34,896 nucleotides of DNA from Phycisphaeraceae bacterium (GTDB lineage Bacteria; Planctomycetota; Phycisphaerae; Phycisphaerales; UBA1924). Below the pieces are notes generated by a model. That model made no database searches and was not told the DNA's origin. It saw only the letters and a program-made list of their open reading frames with translations. Both the position numbers and the translations under genes were made by a program. Below, in pieces: positions 7,403 to 16,421 of the stretch. The stretch is taken from NCBI GenBank assembly GCA_021297895.1, contig JAJTHN010000042.1:1-34896 (forward strand), written 5' to 3'. How positions within the stretch are numbered: position 1 is the first letter of the stretch; every line of letters starts with the position of its first letter.

Positions 7403-9463
7403 TCACGTGCTTTCCGCTTCGTCGTCATCGTCGGCCGCGGCCGGCGCATGGTCGAAGTCTGGTGATGCGTGGAGCTGGGACTGGAGCATGTCCCAGTATC
7501 GCCCCTGCGCGGCGACGAGCTCCTCGTGCGTGCCGCGCTCGACGATTCGGCCCTTGTCCAGCACGAGGATCTGGTCCGCGTGGCGGATGGTGCTCAGGCG
7601 GTGGGCGATGACGAAGCAGGTGCGACCTCGCATCAGGTGCGTGAGCGCGGCCTGGATGAGCCTCTCGCTGTGCGTGTCGAGGCTGCTGGTGGCTTCATCG
7701 AGGATGAGGATGCGCGGGTCGGCCAGCAGCGCGCGGGCGATGGCGATGCGCTGCTTCTGCCCGCCGCTGAGGCGCACGCCGCGTTCACCGATGATGGTGT
7801 CGTACTGCTTCTCCAGATTCTCGATGAACTCATGGGCATTGGCGCTGGTCGCGGCGGCGCGGACGAAGTCGTCGGTGGCGTCGCGTCGCGCGTAGGCGAT
7901 GTTGTCGCGGATCGTGCCGTCGAACAGGAACACGTCCTGCTCGACGATGCCCAGCAGTGAGCGATACGCCTGCGGGCGGATGGTCCGCAGGTCCCGGCCG
8001 TCGAGCAGAATCGCGCCCTGCACCGGGTCATGGAACCTGGCGACGAGGTTGCACAGCGTGGACTTGCCCGAACCGCTCGCGCCAACGAGCGCAACGGTCG
8101 ATCCCGCACGCACGGTCAGATCGATGCCCTCGAGCACAGGCTGGCCCAGCGCGCCGGTCGAAAGCGGATACGCGAAGGAGACGTTGCTGAAGGTGATCTC
8201 GCCGCGGACGTGCGCCGGTGAGAGATCCGCGCCGCCCGCCGGTCCGCCGGCGGTGCTGCCCGCGGCCTCGATCGCCCCGCCGAGTTCGGCCGGCTCGGCG
8301 AAGACATCGAGGCACCGATCCCAGCATGCCAGACCGTGCTGCAGCGCGGCGGCCGTCGAGACGAGCACCTCCAGCGGGCCCAGGAGCAGCATGAGGTACG
8401 CGATGAACGCGGCGACATCGCCGATGCTCAGACGCCCATCGAGCACCTGCGTTCCGCCGTAGACCAGCGCCGCCGCGGATGCGAGCGGGATGAGAATGAC
8501 CCAGATGACCTCCAGCACTCGCGACCAGGCCCAGGTGAGCATCTCCTGTCGGACGATGACGTTGTTGTTGGTGATGTACCGGGCCGACTCGCCCGCGGCG
8601 CGGCCGAAGGCGCGGACGATGCGGATGCCGGCAAATGCCTCGACGGCGTGCCCGTCCATCATCGTGCGGTTCTTCATCGCGGCGCGGTGAACAGGGCGGA
8701 TCCTGCTGATCCACGTCCGGTGGCTGAGCCAGACCGCGGGGCCGAGGGCCAGGCCGCCGAGGAGCATGCGCCAGTCGATGATCGCCAGAGCGATGAGCCC
8801 GCCGATGAACGTGATGATCGCGCGGAGCGGGTTGTAGAACACGCTGAAGAGCATGTCGCCGGTGCCCGTGGCATCATCGCGGAGGATCGACGACACGCCG
8901 CCGCTCTTGAGCGACTGGATGCGGTGCAGCGGAAGGCGTGCCAGGTGATCGAACAGTCGTCGGCGGACCTGACGCGTAACGACCTTCTGCAAGCGCGTCA
9001 TGTGGTAGCGCCCGACGGTGCCGATACCCGCGGCGACCACCGCAAGCAGCACCATGCTCAGGCCCAGAGCCCAGAGTTGCCCCGACGGCGACGCGGGCAG
9101 CAGATCGGTCAGAACGCTCGGTGTCGCCGCCGCGCCGGGGGCAAGAACGAGGTCGAACGCCCACTTGGTGAAAAGGGGCATGGCCAAACCAGGCAGCGTC
9201 GCGGCGATGAGGCAGACCAGCGAGAGGGTCACGGCACGCTTGTGATTGCGAAGCAGGCCGAAGAAGGCCCGCAGAAGCGTGGGAACGGTCCGCTGAGGCT
9301 TCCACGTTCCGGGCGTGCCCTCGAAGGTGGCCCAGTCTCGACGGGTCCGGGAGACGTCCTTCTCGGACGCCGCAGTCTTTTTGTCCTTGGCCCGACGGGC
9401 CTCCTCGGCCCTGTTGTTGAGGAACTGGGTAAAGCGGGACTTGCTCGAATGTGGGTCGCTCAC
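7403..9463 (-). CDS. ABC exporter, fused transmembrane and ATPase half-transporter
   Basis: The 686-residue protein has a basic, charged N-terminal tail of ~70 residues, a six-helix type I exporter membrane domain (about 75-390) and a nucleotide-binding domain (about 430-665). Visible ATPase motifs are Walker A (VGASGSGKST, ~456), the signature LSGGQKQRIAIARA (~562), Walker B with its catalytic Glu (ILILDEATSSLD, ~587) and the H-loop (FVIAHRLST, ~618). It is expected to work as a homodimer exporting lipid, drug or peptide. Translation starts at GTG 9463, five bases after a predicted -10, suggesting a leaderless mRNA. It is divergent from the SET-NRPS genes across 63 bases, so it could export their product. 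MsbA-like lipid export is the alternative. Confidence 0.93.
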   Translation of the reverse strand: MSDPHSSKSRFTQFLNNRAEEARRAKDKKTAASEKDVSRTRRDWATFEGTPGTWKPQRTVPTLLRAFFGLLRNHKRAVTLSLVCLIAATLPGLAMPLFTKWAFDLVLAPGAAATPSVLTDLLPASPSGQLWALGLSMVLLAVVAAGIGTVGRYHMTRLQKVVTRQVRRRLFDHLARLPLHRIQSLKSGGVSSILRDDATGTGDMLFSVFYNPLRAIITFIGGLIALAIIDWRMLLGGLALGPAVWLSHRTWISRIRPVHRAAMKNRTMMDGHAVEAFAGIRIVRAFGRAAGESARYITNNNVIVRQEMLTWAWSRVLEVIWVILIPLASAAALVYGGTQVLDGRLSIGDVAAFIAYLMLLLGPLEVLVSTAAALQHGLACWDRCLDVFAEPAELGGAIEAAGSTAGGPAGGADLSPAHVRGEITFSNVSFAYPLSTGALGQPVLEGIDLTVRAGSTVALVGASGSGKSTLCNLVARFHDPVQGAILLDGRDLRTIRPQAYRSLLGIVEQDVFLFDGTIRDNIAYARRDATDDFVRAAATSANAHEFIENLEKQYDTIIGERGVRLSGGQKQRIAIARALLADPRILILDEATSSLDTHSERLIQAALTHLMRGRTCFVIAHRLSTIRHADQILVLDKGRIVERGTHEELVAAQGRYWDMLQSQLHASPDFDHAPAAADDDDEAEST

Positions 9464-9468
9464 GATTC

Positions 9469-9496
9469 AGCGTAGGATCGCTGGTTCGAGCCGCAA
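9469..9496 (-). promoter_or_regulatory. Predicted leaderless promoter of the ABC exporter gene
   Basis: On the minus strand, TTGCGG (9491-9496), 16 bases and TACGCT (9469-9474) are followed by five bases and the GTG start. It is almost the same as the promoter predicted for the cysteine dioxygenase gene. Confidence 0.5.
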
Positions 9497-9526
9497 TGAC
9501 CGCCGTGCTCGTGCGTTGGGCCTCGC

Positions 9527-10123
9527 ATGAGCACTCTGGTGAGCAGCACCGAACGGGGATTTTCCGGCGTGACGCACAGCAACGATCCGGCGGATCTTGG
9601 CCAGCCAAACCTCGGCCGCGAGCCGCACGCTCCGGGCGTTGAGGTACGCAAGGTCAATGGGTATCTTGGCCTCTTTACCACACGCGCCTTCGAGCAAGGC
9701 CAGACGCTGTTCGAACTCCGCGGCGTGATCACCGATCGGCCGACGATGTACTCCGTTCAGGTCGGCGAGAACGAGCACCTCTCTCCGCCTGCGGATGTGC
9801 GCGAGGTGTATCCCGAGGATGGATACCTGTGGCGGTTCCTGAACCACTCGTGCGGGCCGTCTACGCGGATCGACGCCAGACGGGTCATCGCGGCCCGGGC
9901 GATCGCAGCGGGAGAACAGTTAACCTTCAACTACGACACAACGGAGTGGGCCATGTCCACGCCCTTTGCGTGCGCCTGCGGCCACTGCGGCGGGCGAACG
10001 GTGGCGGGCTTCTCGACGCTGCGCTGCAAACTGCGCAAGGCGACGCTCGCGATAGCCGCGGAACACATCCGCACGATGGCTGCGCGGCAGAGTGCTTGCG
10101 ACGCATGCTGCGGCGGGCAATGA
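9527..10123 (+). CDS. SET-domain protein, putative lysine methyltransferase
   Basis: The 198-residue protein consists of one SET domain plus a Cys-rich tail. Visible elements are VNGYLGLFTTRAF (about 43-55), the SAM-site motif RFLNHSCGPST (103-113), LTFNYD with the catalytic-type Tyr136, and a post-SET-like zinc cluster (C149, C151, C154). SET enzymes transfer methyl groups from SAM to lysine side-chain amines. The gene sits 24 bases ahead of the Pls/PosA-type NRPS and is surely cotranscribed. The substrate could be a protein lysine or, more speculatively, an amine of the peptide made by the NRPS. No clear Shine-Dalgarno or promoter is visible for the start at 9527. Confidence 0.85.
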   Translation: MSTLVSSTERGFSGVTHSNDPADLGQPNLGREPHAPGVEVRKVNGYLGLFTTRAFEQGQTLFELRGVITDRPTMYSVQVGENEHLSPPADVREVYPEDGYLWRFLNHSCGPSTRIDARRVIAARAIAAGEQLTFNYDTTEWAMSTPFACACGHCGGRTVAGFSTLRCKLRKATLAIAAEHIRTMAARQSACDACCGGQ

Positions 10124-10147
10124 GGCTCCCGGGACGTACGCTGGACT

Positions 10148-13100
10148 ATGCGAGCCCCGACGCTGCTGCACGAGTTTCTTGACACGGCGCGCCGTCGGTG
10201 GCCCGATGCGCCGGCGATTGATGTGCCCGAGACGCCGGATCGATCGACGCGCAGAACGATGACCTACGCCGCGCTCTGGTCGCGTGCCGGAGCGATCGCA
10301 CGCCGCGTGGCGGGCGTGACCAGACCCGACACCGTGGTCGCGGTGATGCTGCCCCGAACGACGCCGGACCTCTTCGCGGCACAGATCGGCGTGAATCGTG
10401 CCCATGGTGCGTTTACGTGCCCGGACTCGAAGTTCCCGGACGCGCACCTGCGCACGGTGCTCGAGAACGCTGGCGTGCGGACGGTGATCGGGGATCGCGC
10501 ATCGCTGGACCGCATCGCGGCGCTCGGGCTTGAGATCGAGCTCGCGATCGATGTTGCGGACGTGCCGGCGACCGACGATCCGAGTCTGGCCGAGGAGCCG
10601 ATCGTCTCGGCCGGCGGCAAGTCGGCGTGCGAGCGTTGTCTGGCGTACATGATCTCCACATCCGGCACAACAGGCGCGCCCAAGGGCGTGATGATCGAGC
10701 ATCGCGGCATCGTGAATCTGATCGCCAGTGACCTTGATGAGTTCCGGCTCGGGCCGGGTGATCGCGTCGGGCAGGGCTCATCGGCCGCATATGACTCATC
10801 GATCGAGGAAACGTGGCTGGCGCTGGCCAGCGGGGCGACGGTCGTTGTGCTCGATGACGCGACGATGCGTCTCGGGCCGGACCTCACACCGGTGCTGCGC
10901 CGCGAGCGCATCACCGTCTTCTGCCCGCCGCCGACACTGCTGCGGACGACAGGCTGCGAAGACCCGCAGCGCGAGTTGCCCGACCTTCGGCTGCTGTATG
11001 TCGGTGGAGAGGCCCTTGCTCAGGACCTGGCCGATCGCTGGGCACGCGGCAAGCGGCTCGTCAACGGGTACGGACCGACGGAATGCAGCGTGACGGTTGT
11101 TCGCGGCGATGTGCGAGTGGGCGAAAGCGTGACCATCGGCACGCCGGTGCGCGGGCACACGGCTCACATTCTCGACGAGCGCCTTGCACCGGTTCCGGAT
11201 GGCCAAGCCGGCGAGTTGTGCATCGCAGGACCCGGTCTGGCCCGCGGCTATCGCGGCCGCGAGCAGCTCACGGCAGAGAAGTTCCCGACGCTTGCAGGTA
11301 TTGGGCGCGCGTACCGCACCGGGGATCTTGCAAGGCGCGAGCCCGATGGGCGGCTGCAGTATCTGGGCAGGATCGACGCGCAGGTGAAGATCCACGGGTA
11401 CCGCATCGAACTCGAAGCGATCGAGGCCCGGCTGGCGGAGCATCCCGGTGTTCACGAGGCCGCGTGCTGCGTGCAGGGAACCGTCGAATCGCCAGTGCTG
11501 TGCGCGTTCATCGTGCCGCGGAGGGATCAGCAGCGGCCGACGCACGACAGCCTGCGCGCGCACGTGCGCAGTTTACTGCCCGTCTATATGGTGCCGTCGC
11601 GCTGGTCCGACATCGACGCGTTGCCGCGGACAATCGGCGGGAAGGTCGATCGGCGACGACTGCCGACAATTCAGGCTCCCGTGGCGCTGGATGATGCGGG
11701 TCTTGGCTCATCGATCGAGTCGCCAGCGGAATCCGGCGGCTCCGGAGCCAGCGAGTTCTCGCACATCGAATCGATCATCAGACGTGCGTTCGCGTCGACG
11801 CTGCGGACGAGTATCTCGTCGATCGGTCTCGATGTTCCGTTCTCGGATCTGCCCGGCGGGGACTCCATCGGCGCGATCGCGCTGACGTGTGAACTGCGGC
11901 GGTTCCCCGAGACGGCTCGCCTGACGACGCGCGATGTCCTTGCGCTGCGCACCGTGCGGGCGCTCGCGGTCCGTGCCGCGGCGAGCGGCGAAGACCTTGA
12001 CGCGGAGCCTGTGCGTGTGGAAGACCTCCGCGCTGCGCAGCGTGCCCAGCGCGGAGATCCGATCGGCGTGGCCAGGCCGAAGATCATCACGGCGCTGCAG
12101 GGCGCATGGGTGCTGCTCTGGTTGGCGGTCTGGAGCATCGCGGCGTACGCGGTTGGATTTGAGGTGGTGCCGCGGCTGGCCGAGCACACGGGCTTGTTGG
12201 GCATGCTGTCGCTCGGGCCGTTGCTCGCGGTCGTGTCAATGGCCGCGTACTGCGTCCTGAGTATCGCGATGCTGGTGGCGGTCAAGCGGCTACTGATCGG
12301 GACCTATGCGCCGATCACCTACCGGCTTTGGAGCGGCACGCACCTGCGCCACTGGATCGTTGAGCAGTGCGCGCGAGCGGTGCCGTGGACGATGCTGAGC
12401 GGAACCGTTGCGCTGAACGCGGTGCTGCGATTGCTCGGGGCTCGTATCGGAAGTCGCGTGCATATCCATCGTGGTGTGAACGTTTCGCAGGGTGGTTGGG
12501 ACCTGCTGAGCGTCGGCGATGATGCGACGATCGCGTGCGATGCGTGGCTGGGGCTGGTGGAACTGGACAACTCGTGCGCCGTCGTTGCGCCGGTGAGTAT
12601 CGGCCGAGCGGCGCTGATCGATGTCCGCGCGGGTGTTGGCGGGGGTGCTCGCGTTGGCGATGGAGCGCACCTGCACCCGCTGGCGTGGCTGGCCGATGGC
12701 TCGGTGATTCCCGATGGGCAGGCGTGGAGCGGCGTACCGGCGCGGGATATTGGTGCCGCGGACTTGCCTGCGCCGGAGCAAGCCGGCTCGGCTGGATCTT
12801 TGTCGCCGACGCAGCACGCGAGCGCGATGCTCGGGATCGAAGCGATGATGCGTGCGGGCGATGCGCTCCTGCTCTTCGCGGCGGCGCTGGTCGGCCTCTT
12901 TCTGCTTGGTGTGAGCGAGCGGGAAGTGCTGGCGTGGCTGAGTGCGCCGTCGATGTCGGCCGCGGGGCTTGGATGGTCGCTGGTCGGTGTCGTGGCCACG
13001 ACACCGTTCTGGCTGGCTTGGCGCGCCGTGCTGATGCGGCTGATGGGGCGTGTGCGCGAGGGCGAGATCAGCAGGTGGAGCGTGGGGTACATCCGAGTGT

Positions 13101-14218
13101 GGCACAAGACGCGGATGCTCGAAGCCTGCGGGCGATGGCTGAGCGGCACGCTGTTCTGGCCGGTCTGGCTGCGGATGGCGGGCATGCGGATCGGGGCCAA
13201 GTGCGAGGTGAGCACGATCATCGATGTCGTGCCCGAGCTGGTCGAGATCGGCGGCGAGAGTTTCTTCGCCGACGGCATCTATCTCGGCGGGCCGAGGGTC
13301 GCGGGCGGACGTGTGAGGCTCGGCCGCACGACGCTCGGAGCGGGTACGTTCCTTGGCAATCACGCGGTTCTGCCGGCGGGAGCCTACTCACGCGGCATGT
13401 TTGTGGGCGTGAGCACCGTCGCCGCACCGGAAGCATGGCCCGTCGACACCGGCTGGTTCGGCATCCCCGCGCTGCGGCTGCACCGCCGCGAGGTTGTTGA
13501 GGCTGACCGTTCGGTGACATTCAACCCGGGACCGATCCGGTTTGCGACGCGCGTGTTCTGGGAGGTTCTGCGCTTCGGCATGGGTGTGCCCGCGGTGCTC
13601 TCGGCGTTCGGGTGGTTGTGGCTGCTGGAAGTGCTCGCGTTTGGTGCTGGGACCGCGGGGATGCTTGCTCGCATCATGATTGCGGTGCCGCTGGCGACGC
13701 TGATCGTGCCTGTCGCCGAGTGCGCGTTTGTGGTGGCTCTGAAGTGGATGTTGCTCGGACGCACAAAGGCTCGTCAGCATCCGCTGTGGTCGTGCTGGTG
13801 CAGCAGGTGGGACTTTTTGTATGTTGTGTGGCAGTTCTGTGCCGGGCCGCAGTTGACACTTCTGCAGGGCTCGTTGCTGCTCAACGCCTACCTGCGACTG
13901 ACGGGCGTGCGGATCGGGCGGCGGGTCGCACTGGGGCCGGGATTCGCTCAGGTCGTTGACCCGGACATGCTGACTTTCGAGGATGACACGACGATCGCGG
14001 CGCACTTTCAGGCGCACTCGTTCGAGGACCGTGTGCTCAAGCTCGCGCCGGTGGTCGTTCGGCGCGGCAGCACGATCGCCGAGCAGGCGGTGGTGTTTTA
14101 CGGCAGCGACATCGGCGAGGGCTCGCTGGTCTCGCCGAACTCGGTGGTCATGAAGAACGAGCGCATCGAGCCCGGAACGTGCGTTGCCGGAAGCCCGCTG
14201 AGGCCGCTGCGGGTCTGA
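10148..14218 (+). CDS. Pls/PosA-type single-module NRPS: adenylation, carrier and membrane-embedded tandem LbH terminal region
   Basis: The 1356-residue protein starts with an adenylation domain: A3 STSGTTGAPKG (about 170-180), A4 YDSSIEE (215-221), A5 NGYGPTE (306-312), A7/A8 YRTGDL and YLGRIDAQVKIHGYRIE, and A10 lysine K499. A carrier domain follows, with the phosphopantetheine serine S573 in GGDSIG. The rest has six membrane helices in three pairs (about 649-716, 903-963, 1135-1200). Each pair precedes a left-handed beta-helix acyltransferase-like block (about 751-868, 999-1111, 1240-1356). This is the layout of the TIGR02353 NRPS terminal domain of epsilon-poly-L-lysine synthetase-like enzymes, which make homo-poly(amino acid)s without a canonical condensation or thioesterase domain. 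My by-eye specificity code is D-S-E-C-L-V-G-V-T-K. The acidic third position suggests a basic amino acid, which is inference. Confidence 0.92.
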   Translation: MRAPTLLHEFLDTARRRWPDAPAIDVPETPDRSTRRTMTYAALWSRAGAIARRVAGVTRPDTVVAVMLPRTTPDLFAAQIGVNRAHGAFTCPDSKFPDAHLRTVLENAGVRTVIGDRASLDRIAALGLEIELAIDVADVPATDDPSLAEEPIVSAGGKSACERCLAYMISTSGTTGAPKGVMIEHRGIVNLIASDLDEFRLGPGDRVGQGSSAAYDSSIEETWLALASGATVVVLDDATMRLGPDLTPVLRRERITVFCPPPTLLRTTGCEDPQRELPDLRLLYVGGEALAQDLADRWARGKRLVNGYGPTECSVTVVRGDVRVGESVTIGTPVRGHTAHILDERLAPVPDGQAGELCIAGPGLARGYRGREQLTAEKFPTLAGIGRAYRTGDLARREPDGRLQYLGRIDAQVKIHGYRIELEAIEARLAEHPGVHEAACCVQGTVESPVLCAFIVPRRDQQRPTHDSLRAHVRSLLPVYMVPSRWSDIDALPRTIGGKVDRRRLPTIQAPVALDDAGLGSSIESPAESGGSGASEFSHIESIIRRAFASTLRTSISSIGLDVPFSDLPGGDSIGAIALTCELRRFPETARLTTRDVLALRTVRALAVRAAASGEDLDAEPVRVEDLRAAQRAQRGDPIGVARPKIITALQGAWVLLWLAVWSIAAYAVGFEVVPRLAEHTGLLGMLSLGPLLAVVSMAAYCVLSIAMLVAVKRLLIGTYAPITYRLWSGTHLRHWIVEQCARAVPWTMLSGTVALNAVLRLLGARIGSRVHIHRGVNVSQGGWDLLSVGDDATIACDAWLGLVELDNSCAVVAPVSIGRAALIDVRAGVGGGARVGDGAHLHPLAWLADGSVIPDGQAWSGVPARDIGAADLPAPEQAGSAGSLSPTQHASAMLGIEAMMRAGDALLLFAAALVGLFLLGVSEREVLAWLSAPSMSAAGLGWSLVGVVATTPFWLAWRAVLMRLMGRVREGEISRWSVGYIRVWHKTRMLEACGRWLSGTLFWPVWLRMAGMRIGAKCEVSTIIDVVPELVEIGGESFFADGIYLGGPRVAGGRVRLGRTTLGAGTFLGNHAVLPAGAYSRGMFVGVSTVAAPEAWPVDTGWFGIPALRLHRREVVEADRSVTFNPGPIRFATRVFWEVLRFGMGVPAVLSAFGWLWLLEVLAFGAGTAGMLARIMIAVPLATLIVPVAECAFVVALKWMLLGRTKARQHPLWSCWCSRWDFLYVVWQFCAGPQLTLLQGSLLLNAYLRLTGVRIGRRVALGPGFAQVVDPDMLTFEDDTTIAAHFQAHSFEDRVLKLAPVVVRRGSTIAEQAVVFYGSDIGEGSLVSPNSVVMKNERIEPGTCVAGSPLRPLRV

Positions 14219-14223
14219 GCCGA

Positions 14224-14757
14224 TCAGGCCCGGACAAACAGGGTCTCGCTCGCGTTGGCCTCAAGGTCGAGCAGCGCACGCTTGACATCGAGCCCTCCCG
14301 CATAGCCAGTGAGCGAGCCGCTGCTGCCCAGAACGCGGTGGCACGGGATCATGATCATGATGGGGTTGCGGTTCATCGCCAGGCCGACGGCCCGGGCCGC
14401 ATCCGGGCAGCCGAGGTCACGCGCGAGCCGGGCGTAGGTTGTCGTGCTTCCCCTTGGCACGTGGCGGAGTGCGTTCCAGCATCGTTGCTGGAACGGCGTG
14501 CCCTCGGGGGCGAGCGGGACGCGAAAGTCGCATGGACCGCTTGAGAAGTACGCCGCGAGTTCGGCCAGAGCGGTCGTCAGGACCGCGGCGTTGCGTTCAT
14601 CGTCCAGCGTGGCGACCGCTGGGTTGCTCGCGGTCACCGACCCATGGACATCGCGCGGGTGTTCGGCGAACTCAACCCGCGTGATCGCTCCGCCGCGGGC
14701 GGACAGCCGGAGCGTGCCGACGGGCGTCGGGAGCAGGCGGGTCATCGACGGGCTCAT
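14224..14757 (-). CDS. ogt: Methylated-DNA--[protein]-cysteine S-methyltransferase (O6-alkylguanine repair)
   Basis: The 177-residue protein removes alkyl groups from O6-alkylguanine in DNA onto its own cysteine. The acceptor C139 lies in the invariant IPCHRV motif (137-142), and the helix-turn-helix minor-groove segment TTTYARLARDLG and the following AVGLAMNRNP match the family. The N-terminal domain is short, as in Ogt rather than Ada. The ATG at 14757 overlaps the stop of the upstream hydrolase gene (ATGA), so the two are translationally coupled. No Ada-type regulator is nearby. Confidence 0.95.
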   Translation of the reverse strand: MSPSMTRLLPTPVGTLRLSARGGAITRVEFAEHPRDVHGSVTASNPAVATLDDERNAAVLTTALAELAAYFSSGPCDFRVPLAPEGTPFQQRCWNALRHVPRGSTTTYARLARDLGCPDAARAVGLAMNRNPIMIMIPCHRVLGSSGSLTGYAGGLDVKRALLDLEANASETLFVRA

Positions 14758-16280
14758 GGCGACTTCTCCGCGGCGGGCATCAAGCGCTGGACGAGCCAAT
14801 CGCGAACCTCGGCAAGCACCGCCTCGTCGACGGTGATCGGAATCTGCTCGTACTCGGTCATCGCGCCGGTCGCGCTCGGCTGAAGGAGATGATTGAGACC
14901 GGCATACACGCGAATGGTGACATCGCGCGTCGGAGCGCGAGAGAGGGCCGCCTCCATCGGCGGGCGCTCGGCATCGGCCACGACCTGCGCATCGCGCCCG
15001 CCGAAGATCGCCAGAACGGGAGCGGTCAGGCGTGCGAGATTCTCGGCGGGATCGACGGACATGAAGTACGTCATCCACGGAGAACGCAGCGTGAGCACGG
15101 TGCTTGCCGCCTCGCGCCCGACGGCCGCGTCTTCGCGGGGCAAGCCGGTCTGCGTCGACACGAGCGTCCGCGCCAGATCGATCAGCGTCGCCTCGTTGCG
15201 CTCGGCGAGGGTGGCGGCGAACAGGGCGTCGGCGGCGACGGCGATCGCTTCGGCCTCCGCGGCGCTCCGCCCCGACGAAAGCGCGAGCGCACGGTTCTGC
15301 GCCACGAGCGTCCCGCGACCGGTCAGTCCCGGCCCGGCGAGCATGACCACGCCCGCGATGCGCTCGCTCCCGGCACCAAGAGCCGCGGCGATGATCGCGC
15401 CCTCGCTGTGACCCACGACCGCGACGCGTGAGACATCGGCCCGCGTCAGGAGAAACTCGACGCTCGCCCGCGCGTCCTGCGTGAGGTCGGCGGTCGTCGC
15501 GGTCGCCATGGAGCCAACGGATGCTCCGACACCGCGATCATCGACGCGCAGCACGGCGACTCCCGCGCGGGTGAGGCGATCGGCCCAGATCAGAAAGGGG
15601 CGATGATTGAAGATCTCGCTGTTGCGGTCCTGCGGGCCGCTGCCGGAGATCAGCAGCACCGCGGGGTGCGGGCCAGGGCCTGGCGGAAGCGTGAGCGTTC
15701 CGGCCAGGCGAGCGGCGGGCGCGGTGATGGTCACTTCCTCAGCGCGATACGCGGTGATCGGCTCGGCGGGTTCTTGCGAACGCGGGACTCGCTTGGGCGA
15801 CTCATCGCCGCGGGCGAAGTTCAACTCGAAGGTCGCGCCGCCCTGCGAGAATGTGCCTCGGATCTGGTCGCGATCGCGAACGCCCTGATACGACGGCGCG
15901 CCGGGCACGCCGGCCATGCGCCAGGCGACACGATCGGGGCCCGCGACGACATCGCTGAGGGCAAAGTCCGCGACGCCCTGCTCGCGGATCCCGAGCGTTG
16001 CCGTCCAGGCCGGATTGCCCACCGTTGTGGGGGCGACGGGTGCAGCGGACGGGGCGAAGACCACGCGGAAGGTCAGCGTCTGGCCGCCGACGCGCATGAC
16101 TCCGGTCCATGGACCCGCAAAGTCGGCGGGGCTGGACGGTGCGGCGGACGCAGCCGGCGCGGCCGCGCGAGTGCTCGCGTCGTCCGCCGGTACCTGCTGG
16201 CCAGCGAGCACGGCGCCCGCGAAGAGACCGCACACGATGAGGCTTCTCATCATCACGCCAAGCCAACACTGTGCCGCCAT
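14754..16280 (-). CDS. Secreted alpha/beta hydrolase with N-terminal beta domain
   Basis: I chose ATG 16280 because it has a GGAG eight bases upstream and opens a signal peptide (a hydrophobic run ending AGAVLAG-QQ). ATG 16253 or 16250 would also give a good signal peptide. The mature 508-residue precursor has an Ala/Pro-rich linker, a ~110-residue beta-rich domain, and an alpha/beta hydrolase domain from about 190. The triad is readable: S292 in VVGHSEGA, D430 in FGGRDAQV and H464 in GLNHLLQ. An SGSGPQDRN segment probably forms the oxyanion region, as in the EstD-like esterases. The substrate is unknown. Coupling to the DNA-repair gene is probably not functional. Confidence 0.9.
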   Translation of the reverse strand: MAAQCWLGVMMRSLIVCGLFAGAVLAGQQVPADDASTRAAAPAASAAPSSPADFAGPWTGVMRVGGQTLTFRVVFAPSAAPVAPTTVGNPAWTATLGIREQGVADFALSDVVAGPDRVAWRMAGVPGAPSYQGVRDRDQIRGTFSQGGATFELNFARGDESPKRVPRSQEPAEPITAYRAEEVTITAPAARLAGTLTLPPGPGPHPAVLLISGSGPQDRNSEIFNHRPFLIWADRLTRAGVAVLRVDDRGVGASVGSMATATTADLTQDARASVEFLLTRADVSRVAVVGHSEGAIIAAALGAGSERIAGVVMLAGPGLTGRGTLVAQNRALALSSGRSAAEAEAIAVAADALFAATLAERNEATLIDLARTLVSTQTGLPREDAAVGREAASTVLTLRSPWMTYFMSVDPAENLARLTAPVLAIFGGRDAQVVADAERPPMEAALSRAPTRDVTIRVYAGLNHLLQPSATGAMTEYEQIPITVDEAVLAEVRDWLVQRLMPAAEKSP

Positions 16281-16421
16281 GGTCTGCTCCGTCTGGAGGT
16301 GCACCCGCACGGGAGCGAGTGTACCGACCAAGCGGCAGCACGGGGAGCGGCGTGACGCGGGACTTTGCATGTTCCGCGAACGAGGCCGACCAGCTCGGCA
16401 GCGCGAGCTTCGGGCGATCCA

